Positions 44,619 through 55,140 of a stretch of DNA of 60,000 bases are shown piece after piece; position 1 is the first letter of the stretch; every line of letters begins with the position of its first letter. The stretch comes from Owenia fusiformis (taxonomy: Eukaryota; Annelida; Polychaeta; Sabellida; Oweniidae), in contig CAIIXF020000005.1 in the NCBI GenBank assembly GCA_903813345.2, forward strand, positions 20,527,375 to 20,587,374, given 5' to 3'. The notes under the pieces were generated by a model. The model was not told where the DNA came from. It did not search any database and was given only the letters and a program-made list of their open reading frames with translations. Both the position numbers and the translations under genes were made by a program.

Positions 44619-45809
44619 GTGAAACTGACACCAGCAGAGACTGATAACTATAGGTCTGCTACTGGACCTGAAAATCGTTTAAAAGTTGAGAGGCAAATTT
44701 TAATAGAACTTGAAGAGGGTCGTTATAAGATATGCTCTGAGAAATGCAGACCTAAGATCATTAGTGCCTTGGGATCAATCAAGAAACCAGACAGTAATGA
44801 CATAAGACTGATTCATGATGCCAGCATGCCTCATAGAGAGGCTCTTAATGACTACTGCTCAATTGATAAAGTAGTCTATCAATCTGTGGACAATGTGGTT
44901 GACCTTATTACCCCAAATTGCTACTTGGGGAAAATTGATTTACATAGTGCTTACAGGTCTGTTAAGATCAAGGACACTAATTACCAAGCAACAGGCTTAA
45001 AGTGGACATTTTCTGGTCAAACAGAGGCCACATATATGTATGACACAAGACTATGTTTTGGAAGCAGAAGAGCTCCATCTATTTTTCATAGACTTACTCA
45101 AAGTGTGAAGCGAATGCTTTTTGCCAGAGGCATTAATTCCGTTGCATATTTAGATGATTTCTGTATAGTAGCAGAAACTAAAGAGCAGTGTATATCTCAT
45201 ATGGACATTGCAATATCCTTATTACGTAATTTGGGATTCGCAATTAGCTGGAAGAAAATTGAGGGGCCTAGCCAGGAATTAACTTATCTGGGCGTCTTAA
45301 TTAACACAGTTAATGGAACTTTATCATTACCACCTAGGAAACTAGAGGAAATACTTCATTTAGTTAAATGTTTCAAAAATCGTAAGAGGGCTTCAAAACG
45401 TCAACTGCAAAGCCTTGCAGGCAAGATGTCATGGGCATCACAAGTGGTGCGAGGGGCGAGGACATTTCTTCGGAGGATTCTTGATTGCATACTCCCCCTC
45501 AACCATGCTAAGCATAAAGCCATACTATCTACATCGTTCCACGCAGATATCGCCTGGTGGATTAATTTTCTGAAACGCTTTAATGGAAATACATTTTTTA
45601 TTAATCCATGCCCAATCACAGACGTGTCTGTTGATGCAAGTAACCAAGCTGCAGGGTGTTTCTTCAGGGGTGACTGGATATATGCCTCCTGGGAGCACGA
45701 CCTGGAAAAATATAAACATCTTCACATAAACTATAAGGAAGTGTTGTCGATCCTGATCGCTGCGAGAAAGTGGGGTCCCTCATGGTCCAATCATAATTTA
45801 CACGGATAG
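44619..45809 (+). CDS. Ngaro reverse transcriptase and RNase H start
   Basis: 396 codons. Reverse-transcriptase landmarks: IRLIHDAS (62-69), KIDLHSAYR with catalytic Asp107, GSRRAPSIF (148-156) and YLDD (177-180) with Asp179 and Asp180. The YLDD box followed by a KxxxGP segment and YLG is typical of DIRS-order enzymes. RNase H begins with TDVSVDAS (Asp339) and contains Glu374 in YKEVLS. The frame then ends early at 45807-45809, and RNase H continues in another frame from about 45790, so a one-base indel lies near 45785-45800. The first ATG is used here; upstream sequence in frame back to about 44590 could extend it. Confidence 0.88.
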   Translation: MKLTPAETDNYRSATGPENRLKVERQILIELEEGRYKICSEKCRPKIISALGSIKKPDSNDIRLIHDASMPHREALNDYCSIDKVVYQSVDNVVDLITPNCYLGKIDLHSAYRSVKIKDTNYQATGLKWTFSGQTEATYMYDTRLCFGSRRAPSIFHRLTQSVKRMLFARGINSVAYLDDFCIVAETKEQCISHMDIAISLLRNLGFAISWKKIEGPSQELTYLGVLINTVNGTLSLPPRKLEEILHLVKCFKNRKRASKRQLQSLAGKMSWASQVVRGARTFLRRILDCILPLNHAKHKAILSTSFHADIAWWINFLKRFNGNTFFINPCPITDVSVDASNQAAGCFFRGDWIYASWEHDLEKYKHLHINYKEVLSILIAARKWGPSWSNHNLHG

Positions 45810-46161
45810 CACAGTAGCCATGGCCATAATCAATAAAGGTTCTTCTAGACAGCCTATTATGATGGAGGCTTTAAGAGAGTTGTTTTGGATTTCAGTGGAT
45901 TATAATTTTGAGGTCAAGGCAGTTCATATTGAGGGAAAATTAAACCACATACCTGATGCTATAAGCAGGCTAAATGAGCCTGGTCAGCTTCTCAGATTTC
46001 AATCATGTATTTCTGAGGTTCTCAACTCGAATCCTTCAATGTTTACTTTTATCCCTTGCAATCATATGTCATTGGCTTCATTTATTTTTCTGTTACCACA
46101 GATACACAAGTGGCTACTGAGCAACAATTGGATGCAGAGGTCTTACGACTACGCAGTATGA
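45790..46161 (+). pseudogene. Ngaro RNase H C-terminal part (shifted frame)
   Basis: Starts with the YTDST block containing the next RNase H catalytic Asp, then MAIINKGSSRQPIMMEALRE, HIEGKLNHIPDAISR with the terminal catalytic Asp region, and a linker that overlaps the start of the recombinase frame. It is separated from the reverse transcriptase only by the frameshift. Confidence 0.8.
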
Positions 46162-47096
46162 CATTCGCAGATTCAACGAAGGCAACATATATATCCCATA
46201 GGAACATGTACTTTAAGTTTTGCTCCTCCATGGGGTATTTACCAGTTCCAGCTACGACTTTAGTGCTGAGTCGTTATATTGCATATATTGGAAAACTGTT
46301 AAAGTTCTCATCAGTTAAACAATATCTCAACATTGTCCGCTTATTACATTTAGAGTGTGGATTACCTAACCCTTTGTAAGACAATTGGATATTATCTTCA
46401 ATTTTACGGGGACTTAGGAAGGACATTGGTGATAGTTTGAATAGAAAATTGCCTATCACTCCAGCTATCTTATTACGTATAAAGTCACAACTAGATTTGT
46501 CTATTGCACCAGATAAAGTCTTTTGGGCTATCTGTCTGACTATGTTTTTCTCACTACTCAGAAGGTCTAATGTATTAATTCCTTCCTTGGTAAAATTTGA
46601 TGTGCAGAAGCATCTCCTTCGTTCAGATTTTGTCTGTGTGGAGGGTGGGTTAGCAATACATATTCGTCACTCTAAGACCATTCAACATAAGGACAGGTGT
46701 CTGACTTTATTTCTTCCAATGTTGAAAAATGACCATCCGCTCTGCCCTGTTGCGGCAGTTATCTCTGCCTTTAGTTGCACCCCCTCAGCCCCAGGAAATG
46801 GCCCAGCCTTCACAGTCCCCTCTTCGGGGGGCCCACTACCAGTAACTCATGTTGAGTTTACTTCACACCTCAAAAAGGTGTTTTGTCAGGCTAATATTTC
46901 TAGCCTTGGTTATGCGTGCCATTCCTTCCGGAGGGGGGGGGGGGGTGCCAGCTGGGCACTTGAGTCCAACATTCCCAGTGAAATGGTCCGTATATTAGGG
47001 GACTGGAAAAGCGACTGTTATAAACATTACCTAACGCCTTCTTTAGACTGTTCTAGGCGTATTATGTCACAATTTTCAAAAAATCTTCCAGCTTAG
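46056..47096 (+). pseudogene. Ngaro tyrosine recombinase with one in-frame stop
   Basis: The integrase-like enzyme that inserts the circular DNA copy. The N-terminal SAM-like DNA-binding part is 46100-46376 (FADSTKATYISHRNMYFKFC). A single TAA at 46377-46379 interrupts it in the same frame, after which it continues to 47096. In the C-terminal frame (numbered from the ATG at 46437) the catalytic set is present: Arg42/43 in LLRRSN, Lys80 in HSK, His162 and Arg165 in HSFR, Trp190 in GDW (the usual His/Trp position), and Tyr195 or Tyr198 in YKHY. A G homopolymer just after HSFRR encodes an extra run of glycines, possibly a length error or polymorphism. Apart from the stop it looks functional. Confidence 0.85.
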
Positions 47097-47134
47097 GTCT
47101 ACTTGTTTAATTCTCTAGTGTGTTTGGAGTTTCT

Positions 47135-47300
47135 TGGAAGGTGTTGTTTTCAGGTTTTAATTATGTAGGGTTATATAATGTTATGTAATGTTGTATAATG
47201 TAATGTAATGTTATGTAATATTATGTAATGGTATATTTTTTATGATGCAATACATTTCTACGACTCCAAACACCCTGGTTTATTTGTTTATATTATTTAA
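47135..47300 (+). repeat. Ngaro split repeat B1
   Basis: 166 bp from TGGAAGGTGTTGTTTTCAGG through TATAATGTTATGTAATG-type repeats to TTATATTATTTAA; identical by eye to 47615-47780. It directly abuts A2. Confidence 0.92.
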
Positions 47301-47487
47301 TTCTGAGATATGTCAGTATCTTCATTTAAATAATGTGGACATCTGGGCTTGTTTATTTACTCATGCTAATGTACTGATGGCTATGTTAGTTATTCATCAG
47401 GTCACATGGTCACTCCAGTCTAGCAGTCAGTCAGTCTCTTAGCAGCTTACATGTAGCATTAGGCAGTAATATGCGCTAGCTTTTTCT
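47301..47487 (+). repeat. Ngaro split repeat A2
   Basis: Copy of A1. Followed by about 127 bp unique to the 3' end (47488-47614) before B2. Confidence 0.92.
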
Positions 47488-47614
47488 CCCACCCTCCCTC
47501 CACTTGGGTCTTAGTTGCATTTGAGGGTTATTTTTATTTACCGTTTTTCTTGTTTTAATTTGATAGTTAACTTAGGTTTTAGTTTAGTTTGTGTTATGTA
47601 CTTTTGGTGCATAG

Positions 47615-47780
47615 TGGAAGGTGTTGTTTTCAGGTTTTAATTATGTAGGGTTATATAATGTTATGTAATGTTGTATAATGTAATGTAATGTTATGTAATA
47701 TTATGTAATGGTATATTTTTTATGATGCAATACATTTCTACGACTCCAAACACCCTGGTTTATTTGTTTATATTATTTAA
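47615..47780 (+). repeat. Ngaro split repeat B2
   Basis: Copy of B1. Its end at 47780 is the 3' boundary of the element. Confidence 0.92.
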
Positions 47781-47806
47781 CTCTTTAACATAAGACCATT
47801 GAGGCA

Positions 47807-48327
47807 CTAACTGTGAATGTGAAACAGGCACTTCGGTACGTAACCAAATAACAATTCTACTGAACTATAGCCATTGTTTAGTGGAGTTGATCGGTAGGCA
47901 AGAAGGGTTTGATATGGATCACTAGATTTCTTCATGATTTTTTTTATTGTTGTTGCCCCGCTTTCAACCTCACCATTACTTTGGCTATACATGTACATGT
48001 ACAGTGGGCTGTTGGTAACTATTTCAAATTCATACTCTTTTGCAAATTCTGAGTACTTAAGTATTGAGCTGAAAAATAGCATGGTGCATTATCAGATCTG
48101 ACTTTCTCAAGAATTCCATGCCGTGAAAATATTGATTTCATGTGTGTTATGACATCATGAAAAGTTGACCCGTGCAATTTAGCTATTTCTATATAGCGAG
48201 AGAAAAAATCTATCAAAATTAACCATGTGACATTTTTGAGAAATTCAACCGTATTAATAGTTATTTTAGCATCCTCTTCAATCCATGTTTTTGCAATTAA
48301 AGTTTGTCTATGAAAGTCCCTTACCAA
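47807..48327 (-). pseudogene. Gypsy-type integrase core fragment
   Basis: Two overlapping minus frames (48327-48019 and 48082-47807) give the catalytic core of an LTR-retrotransposon integrase. The first Asp is in LIDFFSRYIE, the second in RSDNAP, and the Glu in QSNGEVE, with the usual spacing and a following YRSTPL block. One frameshift lies near 48050. No protease, reverse transcriptase or LTR is seen around it. The left side ends close to the Ngaro boundary, so the Ngaro element may have landed in or beside an older Gypsy copy. Confidence 0.8.
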
Positions 48328-48399
48328 AATTATGTTTGGTTAGGTTTAGAAGTGTGCTCATTTTGATCTTTTAAAAAGTGGATCACATGCAATATGATT

Positions 48400-49940
48400 C
48401 AACCCCCAGGGTTTATGGTGTGCTTCAATACCAAGAACATATCATCCAATAGCCTAATATGGTAGAGCCTGAGACCATCAAATAGTTCAGATACAAGAGC
48501 CTAAGTTGGTTCAGTCTCCAGAGTATATAGATGGTACAACCTCAAGAGTATAAGACGAGTGCAGTCTCCAGATGGTACAGCCTCTAGAGTAATATGTATT
48601 CAGCATCCAGAGTCAAAGGTGATACAATCTTCAGAATCTATGATTGCAATAGCATACAGAGCCTAGGATGGGTACAGCCTCCACGAGTCGAAGATGGTAA
48701 GCCTCCAGACCCTTAGATGGTACAGCCTCCAGATAAAACTTGGAATCAGTTTTCAAGAGTCTAAGATGACAAAGCCTCTATAATCAAAAATTGATGTAGC
48801 CTACAGAGTCTAATATGGTACAAAGTCCAGAGTATAATATGAATTCAGCCTCCAGAGAATAATATAGTGTAGCTTCAGAGTATAATATGGATTTAGCCTT
48901 TAGAGTCAAAGATGGTACAGCCACCGTATTCTATGATTTCTATGAAAATCACAGTCTAAGATGGGTAAAGCCTCCAAGAGTCTACAATAGTATAGCCTAC
49001 AAGGATCTGAGATGGTATAGCCTTCAAGAGTCTAAGATGGTACAGTCTCCAGAGTCTACAATAGTTACAGCCTCCATAGTCTAAGATAGTACAGCCTCCA
49101 GAGTCTAAGATGGTACAGCCACCAGAGTATGTTAATTCAGCCTCCAGAGACTAATATGGTGTAACTTCAGAGTATAATATGGAGTCATCCTCTAGAGTCA
49201 AAGATAGTACAGTCACAATAGTCTATGGTTTCTATGAAAGTCAGAGTACAAGATAGGTAGATTCTCCAAGAGTCTAAGGTTGTACAGCCTACAAGAGTCT
49301 GGGATGGTATAGCCTCCACGAGTCTACAACGGGTACAGCCTCCAAGAGTCTAGGATGGTACAGCCTCCAGAGTCTACAGTGGGTATAACATCCAGAGTCA
49401 AAGATGGTATAGTCTCCAGAGCCTTTGATGAGTTTTGGGAACAGCCTTCAAGGAACGATGGTGCACCTTCCAGAGTCTACGACGGGTACAGTCTCCAAGA
49501 GTCTACAATGGATAGCCTTCAGAGTCAAAGAAGGTATAGCCTCCAGAGCCTTTGATTAGTGATGGGTACAGTCTCCTAGAGTCTAAGATGGTATAGCCTC
49601 TCCAGAGTCTATGATGGGTATAGCATCCAAGAGCCTAAGATGGTACAGCCTCTAGAGTCTTAGAGGGTTTAGCCTAGTGTTTAATGGGTACAGCCTCAAG
49701 AGTCTACAATGGGTACATCATCCATAATCTTAGATTCATACAGCCTACAGAGTCTAAGTTGGTACATCTTCTAGAGTCTAAGATGTCAAGAATCACCATC
49801 ACCTCTTCTCTTTAATGAGTACAGCCTCAAGAGTCTACAATGGGTACAGCATCCATATTCTTAGATTCATACAGCATACAGAGTTTAAGTTGGTACATCT
49901 TCTAGAGTCTAAGATGTCAAGAATCACCATCACCTCTATA
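48400..49940 (+). repeat. ~26-bp minisatellite, about 1.5 kb
   Basis: Some fifty to sixty degenerate units of the form AGAGTCTAAGATGGTACAGC plus CTCC. Unit length varies (20-30 bp) and substitutions are frequent. Near the right end a larger block of about 115 bp (ending CAAGAATCACCATCACCTCT) is present twice. Short frames within it are artefacts. Confidence 0.92.
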
Positions 49941-50350
49941 AAATAAGAGCAGGGGGTACAAATAGTGATTCAACATGTTTTCCACGACTTACATTTTTCT
50001 AGATTTTAGATTTAACTCATTTATATGCATTTGTTGCACTGGGTTTAATTAGTATTGCAATTTTTTCATTTATTTTTGATGTTTTTCCTGGAGTTTTGGT
50101 GAAATCACAGAATATAATTAACAAGTCACTCGATATCTTGTTTACAGTGGTGACCCTTGTTTTCTATTCATTATGGATTATATTGTTATAGTCGTATGTA
50201 TGTGTAAACAAACTGTTTAATTTACACTCCCCTGTGTGGAAACTGTTACTGTAGATAGCTCATTTCGATTCGATCATTTGTAGATATAATAGTAAATCTA
50301 GATATTTTGATTGGATATTGGCGTAGGTCTAACTTCCCTTATCATTTCAG
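49941..50350. other. Intron end, acceptor at 50350
   Basis: AT-rich sequence finishing in a pyrimidine-rich stretch and TTATCATTTCAG, the acceptor for the exon at 50351. Nothing else is recognised. Confidence 0.5.
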
Positions 50351-50430
50351 AAAGCCTTATTTAGTAAGTTTCGTGTGGCAGCTCGGACTGTTATCCACTG
50401 TAGACGTATGATAGAAGCATACTCATTGAA
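50351..50430 (+). CDS. CNBD2: CNBD2-like gene, exon (basic helix)
   Basis: 80 bases between TTTCAG and GTAAGT. Read from phase 0 they give a basic, helical peptide (FRVAARTVIHCRRMIEAYSL) and end in phase 2, which fits the next exon exactly. This part precedes the cyclic-nucleotide domain and lies where CNBD2-type proteins have an Arg-rich N-terminal helix. Upstream coding sequence is uncertain; the next candidate is 21 kb away and out of phase. The symbol reflects family likeness only. Confidence 0.7.
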
Positions 50431-51000
50431 GTAAGTACTTTCTAACCAGTCTCACGCCTATCCCCAACAGTTGCCTCATTGCCTTATGTTCATTTATAGC
50501 TTCACAAGTGCTTCTATTTTGAGCGAACGCGCATTAAACGATATACTATCAAATCAGAGTGATCACAAAAAGTTGAAAATATAGACACGCAAACAGTTAT
50601 AATATATCGGTTCTACTTGAAAATGTTGCGTTTTTATGCTAGGACTGTTAATCAAACACTACTGAAATTAGACCCACCTCATCATGGGAAGGAGTTAAAG
50701 AAATGGATGACGAAACTCTGACACCCTATTCTACAGTACTTGTAAAGGGTTGATATCGATATGGTGAACTTTTTTAACACACGCTTCTATTAAACCAGTC
50801 ATCAAAAGATTCTGAAAATTTTACACATCGTCAATTTAATGGTCATCTTTTGAATGATAGCAATATAATATGAATTTTTTTTCTCTATATTGTTTTAAAA
50901 AACACATCAGACACTTCTTTAGTTCTTGGTATCATATGTTCGGAATGAAATGAAACAAATGTCCGAACCTCGTGGGAACAAAATACACAACGTGTATAGG
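50431..51000. other. Intron, nothing recognised
   Basis: AT-rich intron sequence with no repeat end or reading frame that can be supported. Confidence 0.45.
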
Positions 51001-51153
51001 TCTCTCAATATTGTAATTGTACAAAGGAAAGTTTGGTTGATTTAAAAAAGTATCTTAATTTTTATATGTTTTTTGTTTGTTTTAATTTCTTGAATACTTT
51101 TTGTTAAATCAACCAAACTTTCCTTTGTTTAACTATAATATTCAGAGGTCTAA
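51001..51153. repeat. Small hairpin element
   Basis: Arms of about 50 bp (ACAAAGGAAAGTTTGGTTGA with its complement TCAACCAAACTTTCCTTTGT) enclose about 45 bp of T-rich sequence. A small MITE or other foldback sequence within the intron. Confidence 0.7.
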
Positions 51154-51478
51154 GAAAATGTTGTATATGCTATTTTGTTCCAACTAGCTTCAGAAAGAAT
51201 CTCAAGAATTGGTAGAAAGGAACAAAAAATAATTGCACTGAAAAACAAAAACAAACAAAAACTGTTATGTAAAATATGTATAAATAATTTTTGCATTAAA
51301 TTGTCGTCAATCAGTCAACATTACATAAAGGACCGTGTTTTTTACAGAATTTTTTCAATAATTGGTTTAAGAGAAAAACTTTGTTGAATTCAGTTCACCA
51401 TATCGATACCAATCCTTTGAATTTTACCTCACGCATTTTCGTCCTTGCGCATTTCCTTCCTCGTGAATTCCCTTGCAG

Positions 51479-51602
51479 GAACAAGGAGGATGACGAAGTG
51501 ACTCCTTTTATACGGGAGATGCAGTTTTATGATACGGACATTGCCGAGGGAGAAGGTAATAACCTCATGTTTGACCCACGAAAGTTCAAGGCCAATAGAT
51601 CC
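51479..51602 (+). CDS. CNBD2: CNBD2-like gene, exon
   Basis: 124 bases between CCCTTGCAG and GTAAGT. One base completes the codon from 50430 and 41 codons follow, ending in phase 0. The peptide is acidic (NKEDDEVTPFIREMQFYDTD), then LMFDPRKFKANRS. The FDPxxFK segment ahead of the cyclic-nucleotide domain is what I remember of the CNBD2 family. The phase fit with both neighbours supports a real exon. Confidence 0.8.
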
Positions 51603-51780
51603 GTAAGTACACGAGGTGCCAAAAGTATTGAAGTGTTTCAGCAATGTGTAATTATATTCCTAAATTCATCGTTGCAATCATGATAAATGCGAAAATAGTA
51701 CTTATAGGAAATCCTAAGTTCGGGAATATGAGTAATTCAAATGCGCCTATCTTAAAATATTTTACCTTCTTGATTGCTAG

Positions 51781-51855
51781 GTGAGGATACCAGAAGAAAC
51801 CAAGCGAGTGCTGATTAAGCCGCCACACGTGAGGACTGCAAAAGAAATCCACTAT
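51781..51855 (+). CDS. CNBD2: CNBD2-like gene, exon
   Basis: 75 bases (25 codons, phase 0 at both ends) after TTGATTGCTAG. The donor is GTATGC at 51856, weaker than the others. The peptide contains EETKRVLIKPPHVRTAKEIH, a conserved-looking linker with the PPxxRT motif found just before cyclic-nucleotide domains of this kind. Confidence 0.78.
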
Positions 51856-52029
51856 GTATGCCCCCAGATCATTAAATTATTTTGAAATCATAAGGAGAAA
51901 ACAATTTTCTTACATTTAGAATGTGATAGCTGGAAACTGAAAAAGTTAAGCTGTTATGTTGTTAGTCATCTCACGAGTTGTCTCATTGGGAAGTTATTGA
52001 TGTCAAAATATCTAAGTGGAGTCACCTCA

Positions 52030-52309
52030 TCGGTCCGAATCCCAATCGTCCAAATCCCATTTGTAACGAATCCCAAAGGTCTGAATCCCAATGGTCCGAA
52101 TCCCATTTGTCCGTATCCAAATGGTCCGAATCCCATTCGTCCACATCCCAATGGTCCGAATTCCATTTGTCCGAATCCAAATGGTCCGAATCCCATTTAT
52201 CCGAATCCAAATGGTCCAAATCCCATTTGTCCGAATCCCAATGGTCCGAATCCCATTTGCTCGAATCCAAATGGTCCGAATCCCATTATTCCGAATCCCG
52301 CCTATTAAT
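52030..52309 (+). repeat. 15/30-bp minisatellite (TCCGAATCC units)
   Basis: About eighteen units alternating GGTCCGAATCCCAAT with TTGTCCGAATCCAAA, that is, a 30-bp higher-order repeat. All three + frames and several minus frames are open across it (for example Pro-Asn-Gly-Pro-Asn repeats). This is a consequence of a period divisible by three, not evidence for a gene. Confidence 0.95.
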
Positions 52310-53054
52310 GCTTAATTTTTTGTCAAGATAAAAATGCAAGATATGTCTGAACGTGGAGAAAAACATCACGTCCTACCCTTTGCATTCGTTCGACTTCGCT
52401 TCTGAAAAGATAGTTCATCTTCACTCTTTCAGTTTGCAATAAATCTCTGAACTCACCGAGCGAATCAGAGTTCGTCGTCGAAATACGGACGACTTTCTAT
52501 GTACATGTACGGTCATTTTCTCTGACGTAATCGCATAATTATTGTGCACGCATTAAGCACTTGTTCCTTCAAGCTCGATGATTGGTTGAGAATATAGATC
52601 AGCGCGGTAGTTGTGAAATGATTTATGACCCGAATTATCATGGGCATCAGTCGTGGGGGCGGGGCTGCTGAACTGTAATATGGTTTCAGTAAAAAGAAAA
52701 TTAATTTTTTCCTTATTTCACACGTTGTAGGCAAAATTCCTACGACATTTTTATCACAAACATGTATCAGTATTATATGTTTAAGAAAATGTACGTATTT
52801 TATATAAACTGTAAAATTGGCTCATAATGTCTTGTTAAGACCGAGCCACAATAAGAATTAAAATGAATAAAAAAAATTCTGCCTACAACGCCTGAAATAA
52901 GGAAAAAAGAAAAATCGTTTGCAGCAATTGAAGGGATTCCCTAAGGGACACCTAAGCCAATCACATTCAGAGTCGTTTTTGAGTTTCCAGAACTGTCATT
53001 TACGGGATTCCCTTGGCCATGTGTCCAAAATGATAAACAAATTTGGCCATGTAA

Positions 53055-53495
53055 ATCCATGCAAAATATTACGTGCTTTGCATGGATTTGAATGGATGCT
53101 GCATGGACTTTGCATGGATTTGAATGGATGTTGCATGGACCATACAAGTCCATGCAAAATTGCATGTGGATTGCATGGTTTTGATATAAACCCATGCAGA
53201 TGCATGCAATTTTGCATTGACATTGCATGGAATATTTCTCGCAACTTACATGGACTTGGCATGTGGATTAACGTGCTTTGCATGAATTTGAATGGATGGT
53301 GAATGGACTTTGCATGGATTTGAATGGAATGGTGATTGGACTTTGCATGGATTTGAATGGATGGTGAGTGGACTTTGCATGGATTTGAATGGATGTTGCA
53401 TGTTTTTTTGAATTAGTTTAAGATTTGCTGCATGGGTGTTGCGTGGGTATTGCGTGGAAACGTCGCATGGACTTTGCATGGATGTGGTTTTGCTA
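53055..53495 (+). repeat. ~29-bp minisatellite (GCATGGATTTGAATGGATG)
   Basis: Repeated units of GGACTTTGCATGGATTTGAA plus TGGATG..., most regular at 53080-53140 and 53270-53400, degenerate between. Overlapping frames of 77-127 codons on both strands are artefacts. Confidence 0.9.
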
Positions 53496-54644
53496 AGGGA
53501 GTTCTTGAAATATCTTTTATACGAGTTTGAAAATGAAATACCCTTTGACCTTATTTATTCCTTATTTGAATAAAACGCAAAAACATATAAATCCCGCCAC
53601 TTTTATTAGTAAAAAAATATGGAGATGATTTATGAACGTCTTGATTAAAGGATGTGACGCTTTTTAATTTAAATATGTCGTATGAACAAATGGTTTCTGT
53701 ATTTCCTGACTTGAGCATTGCCCAGTAGAATAACTATCCATGAAGCCATGTCCATACTATGATCTGGTTATCGAATTGTACAGGGTGTAGTATATTAAAA
53801 AGTATCAGTAACCGATTCAAGTAAACGATTCAACTTCCAAAATTCAAAATCGACATAATCTCATTTCCCAAATTGTTCCCAAAACGTGTCACTTCTCAAT
53901 TTATCATTTCCGAAAAAAGGATTCAAAATATTGTTGGAGATTATTGGAGTACGTAAAGCAATATTGGTGTCTCGTTGTATTTTTTGAGGCTGGACATATT
54001 CATCATATTCTTATTCTTAATTGCGGACACGTGGTAGCAAATGCTAGAACACGCAATTATTTGAATTCAACAGAAAATCAATAAATTATTTTGAATGTTA
54101 AAATTATAGATGCGTTATTTCCCAACGTACAAAAACCCCATTTTCGTGTTTGCCTTAACCTTGCACGTATCTGTACATAAATAAGGGTTATGTACTGGGA
54201 AGTTTTGGATATAGGGTTTATCCAGAGGGAGATATGCATATCTACTTAAAGGACCGCAGCGTACCTGAAGGACAGACCGTGCATAACTGCTTTATCCTAT
54301 ACCCAGTAGAGTTTTCCAAAAACAATTTAATTTAATTTGTTATTTTTGTCAAATTTTTCAAATTTTTTTCAGATTGTTTTTCAACATTTTTTTCAATCTA
54401 TTTTCAAAGCGAGAAGATATGCCCTGGAGTGGGAGATATGGATATTCTGGATATGGAAACCTCAAAATCAGGAGACGGGATATATCTTATCTCCCTAAAA
54501 GTCTACCGGGCATAGGATAAAGGGAAAACGTCATTTGCCGCCTGAGATTTGATCAACAGAATTGAATGCAGGTTTATTAGATACGTTGAGCACTATGCGT
54601 ACTTATGTAGTCTTTAATTTTCGTATCATTAGTTTTTGGACGAA

Positions 54645-54776
54645 TGGGATTCGGACCAATAGGATTCGGACGATTTGGATTCGGACGAATGGGATTCGGA
54701 TTGGGATTCGGACGAATGAGATCCGGATGATTGGGATTCGGACGAATGGGATTCGGACAATTGGGGTTTCGGACGA
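54645..54776 (-). repeat. TCCGAATCC minisatellite, inverted copy
   Basis: About eight units of GACGAATGGGATTCG, the reverse complement of the 52030-52309 array, with more degenerate spacing. Confidence 0.9.
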
Positions 54777-54987
54777 ATGTCAAAATCAAGTCAAGCTCAA
54801 TATTTAATATCAATAAATGCTCTCATTTTCATGTTTATCAATCGAATTAAATCAATACGTTTATTTTTTTTAACTTGAATTCACAATATTTGAAATTTTC
54901 AACTTGATTTCTCCATAATAATGGAAAGCATTAGTTTGTATTAGTATTTATTGAAGGACCCTCGTTATGCATGGTTGTCTATTTCAG

Positions 54988-55076
54988 ACAATGCTCTCAA
55001 TGAGAAATCTAAGGGCATTTGGTGATTACCCTGTCCATATGCAGAGACGTATCATAGAAACTGGAACATACGAAAA
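54988..55076 (+). CDS. CNBD2: CNBD2-like gene, exon (start of cNMP domain)
   Basis: 89 bases between GTCTATTTCAG and GTAAGG. Phase 0 to phase 2. The peptide (MLSMRNLRAFGDYPVHMQRR, ending TGTYEK) has the helical form that precedes the beta roll of cyclic-nucleotide-binding domains, where an F-x-x-YP-x-x-x-Q segment is usual in this family. Confidence 0.82.
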
Positions 55077-55140
55077 GTAAGGGTTTATGCTTTTAAAATC
55101 ATGATCAGAAAATAGCCATATTTACACTACACAACGCATT

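Larger units (their letters stand above)
41630..47780 (+). mobile_element. Ngaro-type tyrosine-recombinase retrotransposon
   Basis: Structurally complete. A1 (41630-41816) is repeated as A2 (47301-47487). B1 (47135-47300) is repeated as B2 (47615-47780). The order A1 - ORFs - B1 - A2 - B2, with B1 abutting A2, is the split-direct-repeat layout known for Ngaro elements in the DIRS order. Between them lie gag, reverse transcriptase/RNase H and tyrosine recombinase on the + strand, with no methyltransferase. Total 6.15 kb, of which 1.58 kb is a later retrocopy insertion. The two A copies differ by about one base and the B copies appear identical, so the insertion is young. The frames nevertheless contain a gag frameshift, a pol frameshift and one stop. 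As expected for recombinase-mediated integration, no target duplication is seen. Confidence 0.92.
52010..54776. mobile_element. Possible second foldback-like element (2.8 kb)
   Basis: The 15-bp-unit array at 52030-52309 and its reverse-complement array at 54645-54776 sit at opposite ends. ATGTCAAAAT occurs just outside both (52000-52009 and 54777-54786), a possible 10-bp target duplication. On the left 20 bases separate the duplication from the array; on the right there are none. The interior includes another minisatellite (53055-53495) and no recognised gene. It resembles the 3817-4868 element in having ends built of short tandem units. Confidence 0.5.

Noticed and set aside
52022-52331. Open frames in many phases with Asn-Pro/Asp-Ser repeats
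   Set aside because: They come from a 15/30-bp tandem repeat; a period divisible by three keeps every frame open. No start, splice or domain evidence.
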